A DNA stretch of 64,000 bases, taken from positions 558,001 through 622,000 of the forward strand of contig BCIX01000003.1 of the NCBI GenBank assembly GCA_001600095.1, written 5' to 3'. This document shows positions 24,001-34,972 of this stretch, one piece after another. The notes under the pieces were generated by a model. The model was not told the origin of the DNA. It searched no databases and saw nothing but the letters and a program-made list of their open reading frames with translations. How positions within the stretch are numbered: position 1 is the stretch's first letter; each line of letters opens with the position of its first letter. Origin of the DNA: Bullera alba (taxonomy: Eukaryota > Basidiomycota > Tremellomycetes > Tremellales > Bulleraceae). A program made the translations under genes and the position numbers.

Positions 24001-24268
24001 AGAGCCAAGTGGAGGTTTTGCGGGATTCAGAAGTGCAGATATTGAAGAATTGGAGATGAGAAGATAGGAATGGTGGAAGAGTCACCCGGGATTGATTGTA
24101 ATGACCGTACAAGGCTCTCAAAACAAGGTAATCATAGCATACATATTCCATCTGTCCCATCATGCAATGTACTCAGAAAGTGTGGCATAGTACGAGGACC
24201 ACGCCTTGTGTTCGTCCGTGATGCGAGAGACGTGAGTGAGCCCATCAACCACCACGGACTCCCCGACT

Positions 24269-25095
24269 CTACTCCAGACCTAGGGTCTTAAGCCTCGCTC
24301 TGCCTATCCGCCAGATATCACCCAAACCCCTCTGACACTCCGCCCTCCATTCATCGCTGTCCACGGGTCGCACCATCGCCTCAGCCTCGGGCGAGTTGAG
24401 CGGCGGTTGATCCGTCGCGAACCCCTCTGGCAGGGGTTGAGGCGAGGTGGGCAATCCGAGGATGGTCTCGAACTCGGGTATGATGTCGGCTCGAGGGCGG
24501 GCGTTGACAAAGGTGATATACCGCAGCCCTGGGAAGACCTGGCAGTAGAGCTGGTTCAGGTGGGCTAGTCTAAACCCCCGGTCAGCGTTTCACTTCCATT
24601 TCTGTGAATCCATACAGCAGCAATTTGAGGCCGGGAAAATCCGCATACTGCAGCAATTTCAGGTCGGGGAGAATCCGCATACTGCAACAATGAAGTCGGG
24701 AGGAGTTTGACTAGGAGGAGAGAATGATTTATGTGGACGTACCGATCAAGCACCACCTTTGGGGTGGTAGGCCCCGCTGCCTGCTCTTTCCCACTCAGCC
24801 CCGACACTTTCGGCTCGCCAATCATCGGGTGACCAGCCAGAAATCGGGCCTTATCCTCCCATGACCACCGGTCACACAGAGCCTCCGATATGTTGATCAG
24901 CTCGGACGCCGAGGGCACTTGAGCCTGAGATTGTGTTTGTGTTTGTGCCAGGACTTGAGGGACGAGGAGGGAGTGTAAGGTCGGAGTGGGCTCGAAGAGC
25001 GTTGCGAGCAGAGATCCAATTTGATTTTCGTCGACGCCGGCCGTTGAGGCTGAGCTGCTGGCAGCGGAGGATGCCTGCTCTATCTCGATTGGCAT
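24269..25095 (-). CDS. OHCU decarboxylase (urate catabolism)
   Basis: Two exons (25095-24743 and 24569-24269) give 217 residues; an upstream in-frame ATG at 25128 would add 11. The sequence carries the family signature around AGHPMIGE (His89, the conserved catalytic-site histidine), INISEALCDRWSWEDKARFL before it, and FPGLRYITFVNARPR with a C-terminal GDIWRIGRARL helix. The enzyme converts 2-oxo-4-hydroxy-4-carboxy-5-ureidoimidazoline to S-allantoin, the last step from urate. It ends KTLGLE, with no peroxisomal SKL-type signal, so a cytosolic site is likely. The Gln/Ser-rich insert at 50-65 is unusual but still modest. The 173-bp intron contains a 35-bp direct duplication. It is divergent from the Tfb5 gene, with 268 bp between the starts. 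Confidence 0.88.
24616..24684. repeat. Direct duplication of about 35 bp inside an intron
   Basis: Two adjacent copies of CAGCAATTT-AGG-CGGG-AAATCCGCATACTG lie within the intron of the OHCU decarboxylase gene. They explain its unusual length compared with other introns here. Confidence 0.8.
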
Positions 25096-25363
25096 TGTCA
25101 GCGGTGGGGGCAATAGCGAGAATGGCAAGATGAATCGTTGCTGAAGACCACCATCTTATCTCCTTGTTGGCCCGACAGGATCGGATCTGGTCAACCTCCA
25201 CCTCTAGGGGAAGAATTGGTTCCGCGCGTGGAGCATCGATCTCATCCAACATCTTTGCCTGCATGTCTGCCTTGCTTCCTTGCTGGTCTCTCGCTCTTGG
25301 CCTCTGCGTACATCCCAACGATCGGACAATCCAGTAACGGCGCTCACGCACCCTCCGCCCCGG

Positions 25364-25856
25364 ATGAGCTTCGTCTCCGATCCATACAACGTCCGCGTGA
25401 CGTCCGGCGTGCTCGTGACGTGGTGAGTGCGAGGTCATCGCCGTGTCACTGCTATTCCCAATGGTCATGCCAGCAGAAGTATGGGTCGTTGCAACACGAT
25501 TCAGCGACTGTCACTGGCAACTAACCCTTAAATCGATTGAGCTGGTGCTGACTATGTCCAGCGACTCGGCGGCCAAGCAGATCCTTCTCCACCTCGATGG
25601 TCAACGCGAAGGCAGCTATAAATTCATCATGAAAGACGGTGAGCCCAAAACCGCCCTCTGTACGGACGAGAACTGACGATGGGGCGTAGTGGACGACACG
25701 CATCTCCTCGTCAAGCGGGATTACATGGAGGAAATCAAGGATCTCCTGCAGGACGAGGTGAGCAAGTGTGGTGTTCACTGTTCAGCGTTTCTAGGCAAGG
25801 CTGACCAAGGTGGATAGTTGGAGAAGAACACTTATATTCAAGATCCGAATGCCTAG
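25364..25856 (+). CDS. TFB5: TFIIH subunit Tfb5 (TTDA/GTF2H5 family)
   Basis: Four exons (25364-25422, 25562-25638, 25690-25757, 25818-25856) give 80 residues, close to the usual 65-75. The family core is clear once spliced: SGVLVTC joins DSAAKQILLHLD, followed by VDDTHLLVKRDYMEEIKDLL and LEKNTYIQD. Without the first exon the conserved GVLV strand would be missing; an in-frame ATG inside the intron is therefore not the start. Tfb5 stabilises the TFIIH core through p52/Tfb2 and is needed for nucleotide excision repair and efficient transcription initiation. The first intron (139 bp) is long. The gene is divergent from OHCU decarboxylase. Confidence 0.88.
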
Positions 25857-26087
25857 CCAGGCCTAGCCCAAGTCCTCAACTGGTGCTCCGGTGATGAACG
25901 GGAGACACATCTGGAATCGTCACGGCTCCACCAGTCGAGACTCTTTGTACCCGGAACGAGGAAGCACGTGGCAGTCAGGCGGCCTTGTGGGACTATCGAT
26001 ACATTCAACTGAAGGCCTGAGTCATCCTGCTCAACCCCACTCCTTCCCCTACGATCCAGATCAGATCTCCCTCTTTCGAACTAAGCA

Positions 26088-27610
26088 CTAGTCGGCACCC
26101 ATCTCAACATCGCCCTGCAAACCCATCCCGACATCACCTTCCGAAGCCAAGCCGACGTTGCCCTGTAACGCCGCGTGGAGGTCTTCGTACTGCTGCGACC
26201 CCTGCTCCGAGTGTACGCCTTGCTCTAGCTGCGAGTTTTGCTCAGGCTGCAAGTCTTGCTCTGGCTTGAGCCATCCGGCGAAGGCTCATCACCCTGCCGG
26301 ACATCGACGTCTCCAGATGTCGCTGGTCGAGTTCTCGCGGCCTTGGTCTCGGCAATAGCTTGCACCTCGCGCCGAGTCCCAACCCGACTGATGGTCTCGC
26401 CCCGTTCGAACAGGTATCTACTCGCGCTGGTGGCTATACCCGTAGAGTAGAGGAAAGAGGAGTTTACCCGGGCCATCCCGTTATCGCGCTGGTTGACGGC
26501 GTAGGCGACATTGGAGCAGATGGATGCTACTCTCTATTTCAAGCTGAATCAGAATGTATACAGCTTTGGGTGATGGATAATTGATGGTGTGGACTTACCA
26601 AGGCGACCCGGGCTTCGCGTTTGATTTGCGGATCCTTGGTTTTCACGCCGATCCCCCTGACTGCATCTTGCAATTTCGTATGCCTCTCTACTAGATCCAC
26701 CTCGGCAATACCGCCTCCCAAATACACTGCGCTTGGCGGGAGGGCCGCTGCAGACTCCTGGTCGGGATTACCCCCGGGCTGCTCGTCTCCGTCTCCGAGC
26801 TCGTCCTCCTCCCCCCCTTCCCCCTCCGCGTCCGCTTCTCGGGGTGTGACCTCGCCCGCGATCGCAACAGGTGCGCTGTGGTCCGCGGTCCCAGCAGGCG
26901 CGTTCGAGCTATCACCCTCGGTGGTAGACGTGGCGGGCATGTCGACATTGGTGGCTAGTATAGCCGAAGAAATAATGTGTGAGAGGTACAGCTGTTCAGA
27001 CAGCGAATGGGCGGCGATCGCCCGGATCTGGGCCTGTCGGGGCGTGTCGATATCCACATCGGTTACGGAAGAGAAATGATTATTCTTGCTCCGTTGAAGA
27101 GCCTCTCGAGCGACAATAGCCCCTGCCTACGTCGTCCGATCAGCCAACACCCTGCACTCATCCTCCGAGCAACCAGACTAGACTGGAATTACGTTTGACC
27201 CACCTGGCCGATAATCCAATCATCATACAAGGCCTGCTTGTTCAACAAGATCGCCTTGATCGGATCTAGGATCCTCGTCTGAAACGTGGCATACTGCGTA
27301 TTCCACCATTTATTGCTATTCCTCGTTCCTCAAAGCGGGTATTGAGAATACCGGAGAAGAATGCCATTGGCAACAGAGGGGCTATCTTCTTGATAGAGGC
27401 AAAGAGCACGGCGTCGTCCTCTTTCTCCTGTCTTTCCCGACGGGCAGCTTACTTGGCCTCCTTCTTGGCTCAACGCTCTGCGTCGTACTTTTCCCATCTC
27501 TCGAGCTGGATCCGCTCCTTTTCCTCCTTTTTCTCGCGCTTCTGCTGGGCCTTAAAGTTCGCCCACCATACTTGCCGCTGCTGCTTTGTCATGGGCGGAG
27601 ACTTCGGCAT
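26088..27610 (-). pseudogene. Decayed multi-exon gene of unknown family
   Basis: Coding blocks can be followed in order. MPKSPPMTKQQRQVWW begins at 27610 and runs into a charged coiled-coil stretch. WWNTQYATFQTRILDP ends at 27204. Then come 27126-26605 (PRQAQIRAIAAHSLSEQLYL and an acidic linker) and 26548-26225 (ASICSNVAYAVNQRDNG). The frame is broken. A TGA and a TAA interrupt the coiled-coil block; each would be a sense codon with a single C in place of T. A frame change is needed before WWNTQ, and another near 26268 to reach a Gln/Glu-rich tail ending at 26088. Some breaks might be unrecognised introns, so an intact but badly modelled gene is the alternative. I cannot name the family. Integrase debris lies next to its 5' end. 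Confidence 0.5.
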
Positions 27611-27967
27611 CGCGGCACTGATCTCCTCGAGTCGGGGCTGCAGGTGGTGAGTGCGGGCAGTATAGGTCGTGAGTGGCAATGAGCATGGACGCGACTGGGT
27701 TTTATCTTGGTTTAATCTCTGACGCGTAGGCTGCAGCTGCAGGTCGACGTGAAAACAAGTTGGTTTCACGCGGTGCGACTCGACTCTAGGCTGCTCTGGA
27801 ATTATTACAAGTTTACTTGTAGCCTCATTTCAATCGGACTCTGATCACAAAATCTACATTAGCGGAATCAAAAAACGTGAGGTGGACGGGCGGAGTGCCG
27901 AGCGCCACCGCGCTTCGCTCGACACCAACTCGACACCTGGCATGACATACACTTTGCATACACTCCT

Positions 27968-28590
27968 ACGTGGAGACGTGTGATCATTGATGACTGTAAC
28001 AGGACTAAGACACGTCGTCACCTACCTTTCGGCGGACTCAAGCCGCTGCCAGTCCCAATTTTCCCTTGGTCATCGACATCGATGGACCTGATCGAATTCC
28101 TGCCTACTTCGGACGACAACTCCATTCTTGTTGTGGTGGATCGTCTCACCAAGATGGCGGTCTTCATCCCTACGACAACCTCGTTAACGGCAGAAGAACT
28201 CGCTCAACTATATGTCACCCACGTATTTCCGAAACATGGCCTCACAAACAACATTGTATCTGACCGCGGGTCAGAGTTCACCTTGTCATTCTGGAAATCA
28301 TTCACCAAGCTAGACAACATTGAATCCCACCAGTACCGCCTTTCATCCGGAGACCGATGGTCAGACCAAAGGTGTCAATCAAGTACTCGAACAGCACCTT
28401 ATAACCTATACGGACTATCAGCAATCGAACTGGTGTAGTCTACTCCCACTCGCCGAGTTTGCTTACAGCTCGGCACCCCCACTCGTCCACTACTGTGTCA
28501 CCCTTCTTCGCCAATAAGGGGTTTGACCCACCATCACACTTCACACCAAAGACGATACCCGATTCCGAACCCACTTCCCGTAAAGGCAGA
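27968..28590 (+). mobile_element. Ty3/gypsy retrotransposon integrase remnant
   Basis: Integrase core blocks appear in order but in different frames. LPVPIFPWSSTSMDLIEFLP leads to VVVDRLTKMAVFIP (first catalytic Asp) and FPKHGLTNNIVSDRGSEFT (second Asp). After a frame change come [20 protein letters not shown] (Glu) and [12 protein letters not shown], and after another [17 protein letters not shown]. This is the C-terminal part of a pol polyprotein. No reverse transcriptase, gag or LTR is visible, so it is a dead 5'-truncated fragment of about 0.6 kb. Confidence 0.85.
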
Positions 28591-28750
28591 ATTCAAGGCC
28601 CGTCAGGGGATAGAATGAGTCAGGCAGGTCTACGTGCATCTAAAGATATCTGGAGTTTTATGTTTTCAGGAAGACAAAGGGACGTTGGAGCTAGGAGAAC
28701 CTCTATAGAACGACCCATCTATACGAAACACCAGGCAGAGGAGCCTCTGC

Positions 28751-29403
28751 TCACTCATCGAACTCGTCGGCGGCCCCGAAGTCGTGAGCGGCCTCGCAGG
28801 CGGCACTCACGATCTTCCCAACGATCGAGAGCAACTCAGCCCTCTCTTGGGCATCCGCGTTCGCCCTCTCGGTTGCTCGGACATTGTAGGATCCAACCAG
28901 GTCGGATAAATCGGCGATGACCAGACGTAACGCTCGGAAACCGCCATCGGTATCAGGATGGTCACAATGGGACGAAGAGGACTACACCATTGGATTAGCA
29001 CAATAGCACAGAACCACCACACGTCGCCAGCGCTGAAGTAGGAGAGTGGAGTGTAGGCCCAAGAGTTGTCACTTGGGGCAGGGGTTGGATGCCCAAAGTC
29101 AAGGGGATTTACACCATTGAGGGCGGCCATGTAGTAGAACTGGTCGAAGCCAGCGGCGACTCCATTGGGATTAATACCGAAATTATTATCGACCGGAGCG
29201 ACGTTGGTCTCCCCGAAGTCCATCTGGCCATTCAACAATCAGAACTGCATCATACTTGTATATCTCAACCGACCGACTCAGACACAGAACCACCACATAC
29301 GACCCTTCACCCTCTTGCGCGGAGGAGATGGGGGATCCTCGAAGTCGCCGCCATTTTTCGGTTGTGGTCTCGGACCCACCAACTTGGAACGTACAGGCTT
29401 TGC
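28751..29403 (-). CDS. Unknown protein, 3' exons supported, 5' end unclear
   Basis: Three exons fit in phase: 29403-29311, 29223-29023 and 28981-28751, encoding 174 residues to the stop. The last intron is 41 bp with a CTAAT branch point and perfect phase, which argues for real splicing. The blocks read GGDFEDPPSPPRKR, then MDFGETNVAPVDNNFGINP, then a C-terminal helical region (ALRLVIADLSDLVGSYNV, ERAELLSIVGKIVSAACEAA). The first donor (AGG|GTGAAG) is weak. No convincing start codon links upstream, so the gene may be 5'-truncated or decayed like its neighbours. I recognise no domain; the helical end could dimerise. Confidence 0.4.
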
Positions 29404-29537
29404 CTAACTTGGTGTACCCTCTAACCGCCCTATACTGCTGCCAGTCAGCAGCGTCCGACCCCATCGACCGTTAGCAGTCACAACGCTCAGTCCACTCCTC
29501 GACCTACTACCAGTTACCTAGAGTATCCGGGACATAG

Positions 29538-29918
29538 GTACCCGGCCGTTCTGCAAAGCTACACAACCAGTCGTATACATCACCAGGAGCAGCAGCAGGG
29601 TTCTGGAACCAACCGAACCAACAAGCCGGAACGTCCAACGTGGGACCCTCTCGGCCTACCGCACCGACTGGATCGGGAGATCCATGCAGTGTGACCCCCG
29701 CTAGGCAACCCTCACCTTCCGAGAGCAGCAGCGCGCCTTCGACGCCCGACCTTGTTGAGATGCCAAATGGCATGTTCAAGTTCGGAACGCTCGCCGAGTT
29801 CAAAGCCACAGATCTATACCAGGCGAAAGCTGCGTCTAAAGGCGAAACGACAGTAGCGGAAACGATAAACCTCATAAACAAACTCGAAACACATTCATTT
29901 CAAAGTGACACTACTTGA
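29538..29918 (+). pseudogene. Orphan coding fragment, unknown
   Basis: An open frame of 126 codons starts after an acceptor-like CATAG at 29537. Its content is gene-like: a Pro/Ser-rich part, then PSTPDLVEMPNGMFKFGTLA and TTVAETINLINKLE. No upstream exon or start codon could be joined to it. It lies head-to-head with the preceding minus-strand fragment inside the decayed region and is probably a remnant or the last exon of an unresolved gene. Confidence 0.35.
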
Positions 29919-30072
29919 GTCTACAACTTTCGCTTCTATTTGAAGTCTCATCGCATCTATATGGAACCCCACCTTACCCTCATCCAACTTCGTCGCCACA
30001 GTACGCTCACCAAGCCAAGCATCATCTCCCTGATCTCAAATTCCAGGACAGGGATCGAAACCAGCAATCACC

Positions 30073-30319
30073 ATGTCCGACGACTCGTCGTCCGACTCCG
30101 ATTTCGCGGCCGTGTCGACTGGGATCAAGGCGTACATCAAGCGGCGGGGCTAAGGAAAGGGCTAAGGGAGTGTCAGAGGTACTCAGGCAGCTGAGGGAGC
30201 AAGGTGTCGAGCTTGACGTGGAGGAGGAGGAGGAGATCGTTGAGCGAGACACCGAATTGCAGGCCAACCCTAGTTCCCCCATGGTCCTGGTGATACAACT
30301 GCCAAGAACTTCTCGATGA
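30073..30319 (+). pseudogene. Short frameshifted coding fragment, unknown
   Basis: It begins MSDDSSSDSDFAAVSTGIKA and KRRG, then hits a stop; a one-base shift in the G-run at that point continues as AKERAKGVSEVLRQLREQGV and an acidic helix. A further shift at a run of five C residues (near 30280) would open a Ser/Thr-rich frame. Two breaks in mononucleotide runs within 250 bp mean decay or sequencing error. No family is recognised. Confidence 0.4.
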
Positions 30320-30421
30320 GTTCAAATCCCAACATGGCATCTAGTTACCATACATCCGCTACGACTACCAACACAGGAACGCCCCTACAATGGCGCCAAA
30401 CGCCCCTTTCCTCCTCTACGT

Positions 30422-30790
30422 TCACCAGTCATTCTGCTCGAGGAAACGGCCGATCTCAGTCTGTAACTCGGCCACCAATCGGAACAGTTGAAAGATCTGG
30501 TTCCTCATCTCCGCGAACCTCGCTTCCAGCTCAGTAGGCGACACGACGGGCACACACCGCCTCTTCATGGTCTTGCATCGGACTAGTTCGACCAATCCGA
30601 TGGTTCACATTCGGCATGCTTGACCTGGCACCTTCGGCACTCTGTCCTGGTAGTTGGAACCGACAATGGACCGGTCGACGAGGCGACATTGGTGCTCCCA
30701 GTGGCTATAATGGGAACATTCGTCATCGGCAGAGCGAGGTTGTCATATGATGAATGGGGCGACATCCACTGCTTGATACGGCGGAGCGGC
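30422..30790 (-). pseudogene. Frameshifted fragment with paired cysteine motifs, coiled coil
   Basis: Two minus-strand frames meet near 30590. The upstream one contains TECRRCQVKHAECEP (C-x2-C-x6-C). The downstream one contains VRCKTMKRRCVP followed by TELEARFAEMRNQIFQLFR and ends at 30422. A one-base shift joins them, giving a Cys-rich pair plus a leucine-rich helix, as in short zinc-binding, DNA-binding or transposon-linked proteins of basidiomycetes. The frame break makes it a probable pseudogene. Confidence 0.4.
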
Positions 30791-31195
30791 TTGGTGTATA
30801 ATTGAGCAAGTTCAACTGCGGATTGGGCTGTTGACCATCAGTGCCATACCATTCCCAATCCTGCGACACCTAATCGACTCTCAACACCATTCACGTCTAC
30901 CATCTGGTTCCACGCCGCACCAGATAAGAGAACATCAACGAGATCAGGAGATGAGCAGGGGAAACAGGCTCCGAGCGACTCAATTAAAGCACCGAGCATC
31001 CCCGCCAGGGGATGCAACTGCGTTGGCTTCTTTCTTCAAAATTCACGTATAGCCCAAGGAGATGGTTCTGAGATGCTGAGGCTACGGCCGTAGTTCACAG
31101 GATCGAATGATCAATATGCATGACAACATCCGATGGTCCCGATCGAGATACAAGACATGTGTAGTAGCAGATGCTACACGCTGAGGCAGCGCCGC
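30791..31195. other. Intergenic spacer
   Basis: About 400 bp downstream of the histone deacetylase gene. Nothing recognisable is seen. Confidence 0.4.
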
Positions 31196-34100
31196 TCATT
31201 GGCGTTCCGGGTCGCTCGGGGCGGTACGATAGACACCACCACTACTCGTGCCCGTGCTGACAGTCGAGTTCGCTGAGCCTTCGCGGTATCCGCCTTGAAG
31301 TCCATCTAGCTCGTGGGGTAGCCCTCGATCAAATGCACCAGAAGCGGATATCGCTGGTCCTGACTGATCCATAGTGGTCGGGAGGGAGGGGTACACCGAT
31401 CCACTAGGCGCCGAGCCTGCGGTCGAGGATGGCTCGGGTTTGGATTGGGGTATCCGGGGGATACGAAGCATTATCTTCGGAGCAGATGCGTTGGAGGCAG
31501 CACCCATTTGTGGGACTTGACTCCCCGGCGGTATCGTATTGAGATGCACTGACGCGTGACTCTGCGCATCCTGCGTTGTATCCTGGGGCGATATGAGCCG
31601 AGTCGCGGCTACGACAGGCGGTTCGAGCGCAGCTCCGGTGTTGGTCTGGCTGGCCTTGGAGTTCGAGGGTTGGACCGTCCTACCTGGTGAACTTCGCAGT
31701 TGACGCTCTGGCGTCACCTCCTTGAGCTGGACTTTCTTCGCTCTCTCGGCAGTGGGCGTCGAGTCTGCAGTTGACTCCAGTCTTTCGAGTTTGATCTCCC
31801 TGCTTCCAGCTACACCTCCGATACCTGGACTCGCCGCGGGGACATTGAAGACAGGCCTAGGCTTGCCCCTCCGCGAGATGGTCGGCGGAGGCGTGATCAT
31901 CTCGTCGTCCTCCTTGACCTGCTTCTTCCGCTCTCGGAGCGTCATCCTAGCCGTGCTCATCACCGGGGTATTGACCGTCGAGGGCGGTGCGGACGATGAA
32001 CCATCGACTCCTTCGAATATGGACAATAGGCCGTGCGTCCGTGTGAGATATGGTGCCGAAAGGTCCGTTGGAAAGGGAAGGAGTTTGCCCGTCCTCTTCT
32101 TCTTCGTCGCCCTCTCGATCTGTTAGTCTGTCAGCGCACAATAGCCAGTACAATCCGCCGGGCTAGATTGGATGACATGATGATAAGGGATCGACCCACG
32201 TTCATGAGCTCGCCCTCGCTCCACCACTCCGCCTCGCCCCTCTGGCCCAAGAGGCCAATCACGTGCCCCATAGCAGCGCTGGTCAATGCCTTGTCGCTAT
32301 ACCCCCCCTCGAGCACCGAAACGACTTTGCCCTCTGTGTGTTGGTTCGCGAAATCAACAATATCCTTCGTGTATCGCGAGAAAAAGGAAGTTGGGACTCG
32401 TCTATCGTGCCGCTGCATCGCTTGGTGTTCGTGCTCGCACGCGTCGAACCCGGCGCTAAGCGGTGTCAGCGTTACTTACACCGCATTTCCCAGACGGTGG
32501 AACACCCTCAGCCACGGAGAACCCACCTGATCAGCACGATGGTCCGGTCCGGCTCGGCCTGCGTCTCCTCCATGAACAACCGGGCCTTGGAAAGTAACGC
32601 GCTGTACTTTGGGTATATCCTCTCGTAAAAGTCTTCCTCGGAGGTGTAGGGCTGTAGGTGGATGTTCTCACTGCTAGAGTGTCAGTACCGCGAGTGTGGA
32701 CTCCTAGGTCGGCAGGGCGAGTGACCTACATGTACTGCCCGTGAGCGGCGAGCGAGATGGAGGCGTCTTTGATCAAGTCGACGTCGCCGTCCTCGCAGGG
32801 ATAGCTATACTGCGGAATAGGGTCAGTACATTTCCACACGAACGAGACAGTGTGTGACACCAGGCATCCTATTTAGGCTGCGAGAGAGGAGAGTATGAGG
32901 TGTGATGATGGTGATGCCAGTGCGATGATCTGGGATTGAACACCTCAGAAGACCACGGCCGTAGTGGGGAACTGGCCTCCCCAAGGATTGGTGAGAGGCG
33001 CACTCACAATGTCGTGAACGGATCCGTAAAAGCTCTTCCAGTTGCGTCTCCGTTTCCCCTTCCTGCTCATCGCCTGTGAAGGCGGTTTACCCGCTTTGAT
33101 GGCGAGGTCTTCAGCATGCGACGCCGCGTTCAATGGCATGACTAGCGCTTGTGTGCCATTACCTGACTCCCGATCAGCCAATCTCGCCCTCAAGCCTATG
33201 GGGCTTTGACATACCGTGGTGCAGGTCAAAGTCGATGATGATCGCCCGATCGATATCATGCTCGAGGTAGGCTACGAATGTCACTTCAACCCTCCGACGG
33301 ATACGCAGTTCGGCCGTGCTCACCGTGTAAAGCGCCCACCACCACATTATTGACATAGCAGAACCTGAACCAAGTCAGCGCGGAGTCAGGCATCACCCGT
33401 GGGGGATTCGCTCACCCGGACGGAGCGTCTTCGCCGCAGTGATGCCCAGGCGGGCGGATAGCGCAGAAAGCCTTGTTGAAATTCGAGGTGACTGGGGGGT
33501 CAGAGGTCGTGCCTTTCTTGGGTGTTTCGTGGATTGGCAACCGGGGAGGCGTGATTGGCCCCTGTTGAACCGGTGCTAGAGATTGGCATACTCGGTCTAC
33601 AGCTTGACACACAGTCTGGATCTACGACCAGTCGATCCGTGAGCGATTGCACGGGATACAAGCTACGCTTTGACCGGACGAAAACTCACTGCACCCTCAA
33701 TTGCCAATACGCTCCCTGGTCCAAGGTAGAGATCCCCCTGGTTCAATCCCAGGCCGGGGGGGATCTCACACCCCGTCTCTCTGATCCGGTCCACTGCCTC
33801 GGTGGCCCATTTTAGCAGATCTTTGAGATATGTCGACGAGGCAGTGAGGCTCGATTGGGGAATACTAATCCCGTCCGGAGGGGGTGAATGGGCCAATTGG
33901 AGTGCTTTGTGATGAAGGAGGATCTGTCCGGGTAGAGTTGGCGACAGGGGTGGTGGGACAATGTCGAGGTGGGCGAGGGGAAGTTTGTACTTGGTCTGAG
34001 AGGGTTGGATCGAAAGACCGGATAGCATTGCCGATAGGTCATCCGACGTCGAGCCCGCACTAGACAGGGCACCTGAGCCTGAGGTATTGGCGTTGCTTGA

Positions 34101-34316
34101 GTGACCGAGATTAGAGGCTAAGAGTCTGGCGACTAGGGCGTCGGCTTCTTCCAATCTGGCAACAGCGGCGGCGACGCCCAAGAGGACGGCACGGAGACGT
34201 TCGGGTCGTTCGAAGATATGGGACGAGTTGGCGTGCCGGATGTATCGATGCTGCAGGCATGCAGGCTGGATGAACAGCCCGAGCGGGCGGGCATCGTGTG
34301 CTGAGGAGTCTGCCAT
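31196..34316 (-). CDS. HOS3: Hos3-type class II histone deacetylase
   Basis: Nine exons (34316-33690, 33621-33416, 33364-33324, 33271-33215, 33162-33008, 32809-32730, 32670-32527, 32455-32200, 32119-31196) close in phase and give 829 residues. The deacetylase domain spans about 15-520. It has RPPGHHCGEDAPSG with the paired catalytic histidines, DFDLHHGNGTQ with the Asp/His zinc ligands, AGFDACEHE with the second Asp ligand, and VLEGGYS near the end. Blocks such as YSYPCEDG and RRVPTSFFSRYTKD are characteristic of the Hos3 branch rather than Hda1/Clr3. The C-terminal 300 residues are disordered and basic (TLRERKKQVKEDD). Yeast Hos3 works as a zinc-dependent homodimeric enzyme on histones and bud-neck targets. 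The gene is head-to-head with the Rsc4-like gene. Confidence 0.92.
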
Positions 34317-34972
34317 GGTCGGGGCGTTATTGCATGTGTCGCCTAATGAGATGATCGAATGACGAAGCAGTGGCTGGTGAAGGGGCCATTCAGAGGTGAG
34401 ATGATGATTCTGGAAGTGTTGACTATCGACGATGTTGACGCGAGGAACGCACAGAAGCAGGTTGGAGCAGACCAGTCCCCGGGTGTCGACAACACACAGC
34501 ACCTTCCCTCGAGTGTAAAGCAATCTCGACCGAGTACTGAAGTTTGAATGCGGTTCAACTTGTCAACAAACTCGAAACACGAAATCGAAAACACCCTGCA
34601 AGTAACAACCTGATTTCACCAGATTCATCAACAAAATCCAAGCTCGTCGCCATCCACCGTCTCGTCTCGCATGCATCTACCCACTCCATTCCACTCCTCA
34701 GTCATGCATCGCTACCTGCAAGTGCAACTACTCGTGAGGTAGGTCGCTGGTTTGTGCCACACGGTGCGCGGGGTTTGGTCGCGTCCAAGTCTTGCAAGTT
34801 GCGGGATCAATTTCCGAATTCCATCGCGAGGTGGGAACATGGGCCATTTCGGTCAACATGAGCCGTTGTCCTGGTATCCATCTCGCACTGGACCGTCAAG
34901 CGTGATTGCCAGCTCTCTTCACTGCTCAGCATATGTCACTGAGGCAATAATCCCACCGAAACAGCACTCATC
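34317..34972. promoter_or_regulatory. Shared divergent promoter region of the HDAC and bromodomain genes
   Basis: 656 bp separate the two start codons, with no gene between. Any regulatory element here can act on both genes; a direct role is inferred only from geometry. Confidence 0.5.

Noticed and set aside
22398..24008. A 536-codon open frame on the minus strand opposite the nucleoporin repeats
   Set aside because: It is the antisense of FSFG/Gly/Pro repeats, where codon bias keeps the opposite frame open. The plus-strand frame has conserved motifs and spliced phases.
24872..25468. 198-codon minus-strand frame between OHCU decarboxylase and TFB5
   Set aside because: It overlaps the first exons of both genes in another frame, so it is a shadow.
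29507..29881. 124-codon minus-strand frame
   Set aside because: It is antisense to the more gene-like plus-strand fragment 29538-29918.
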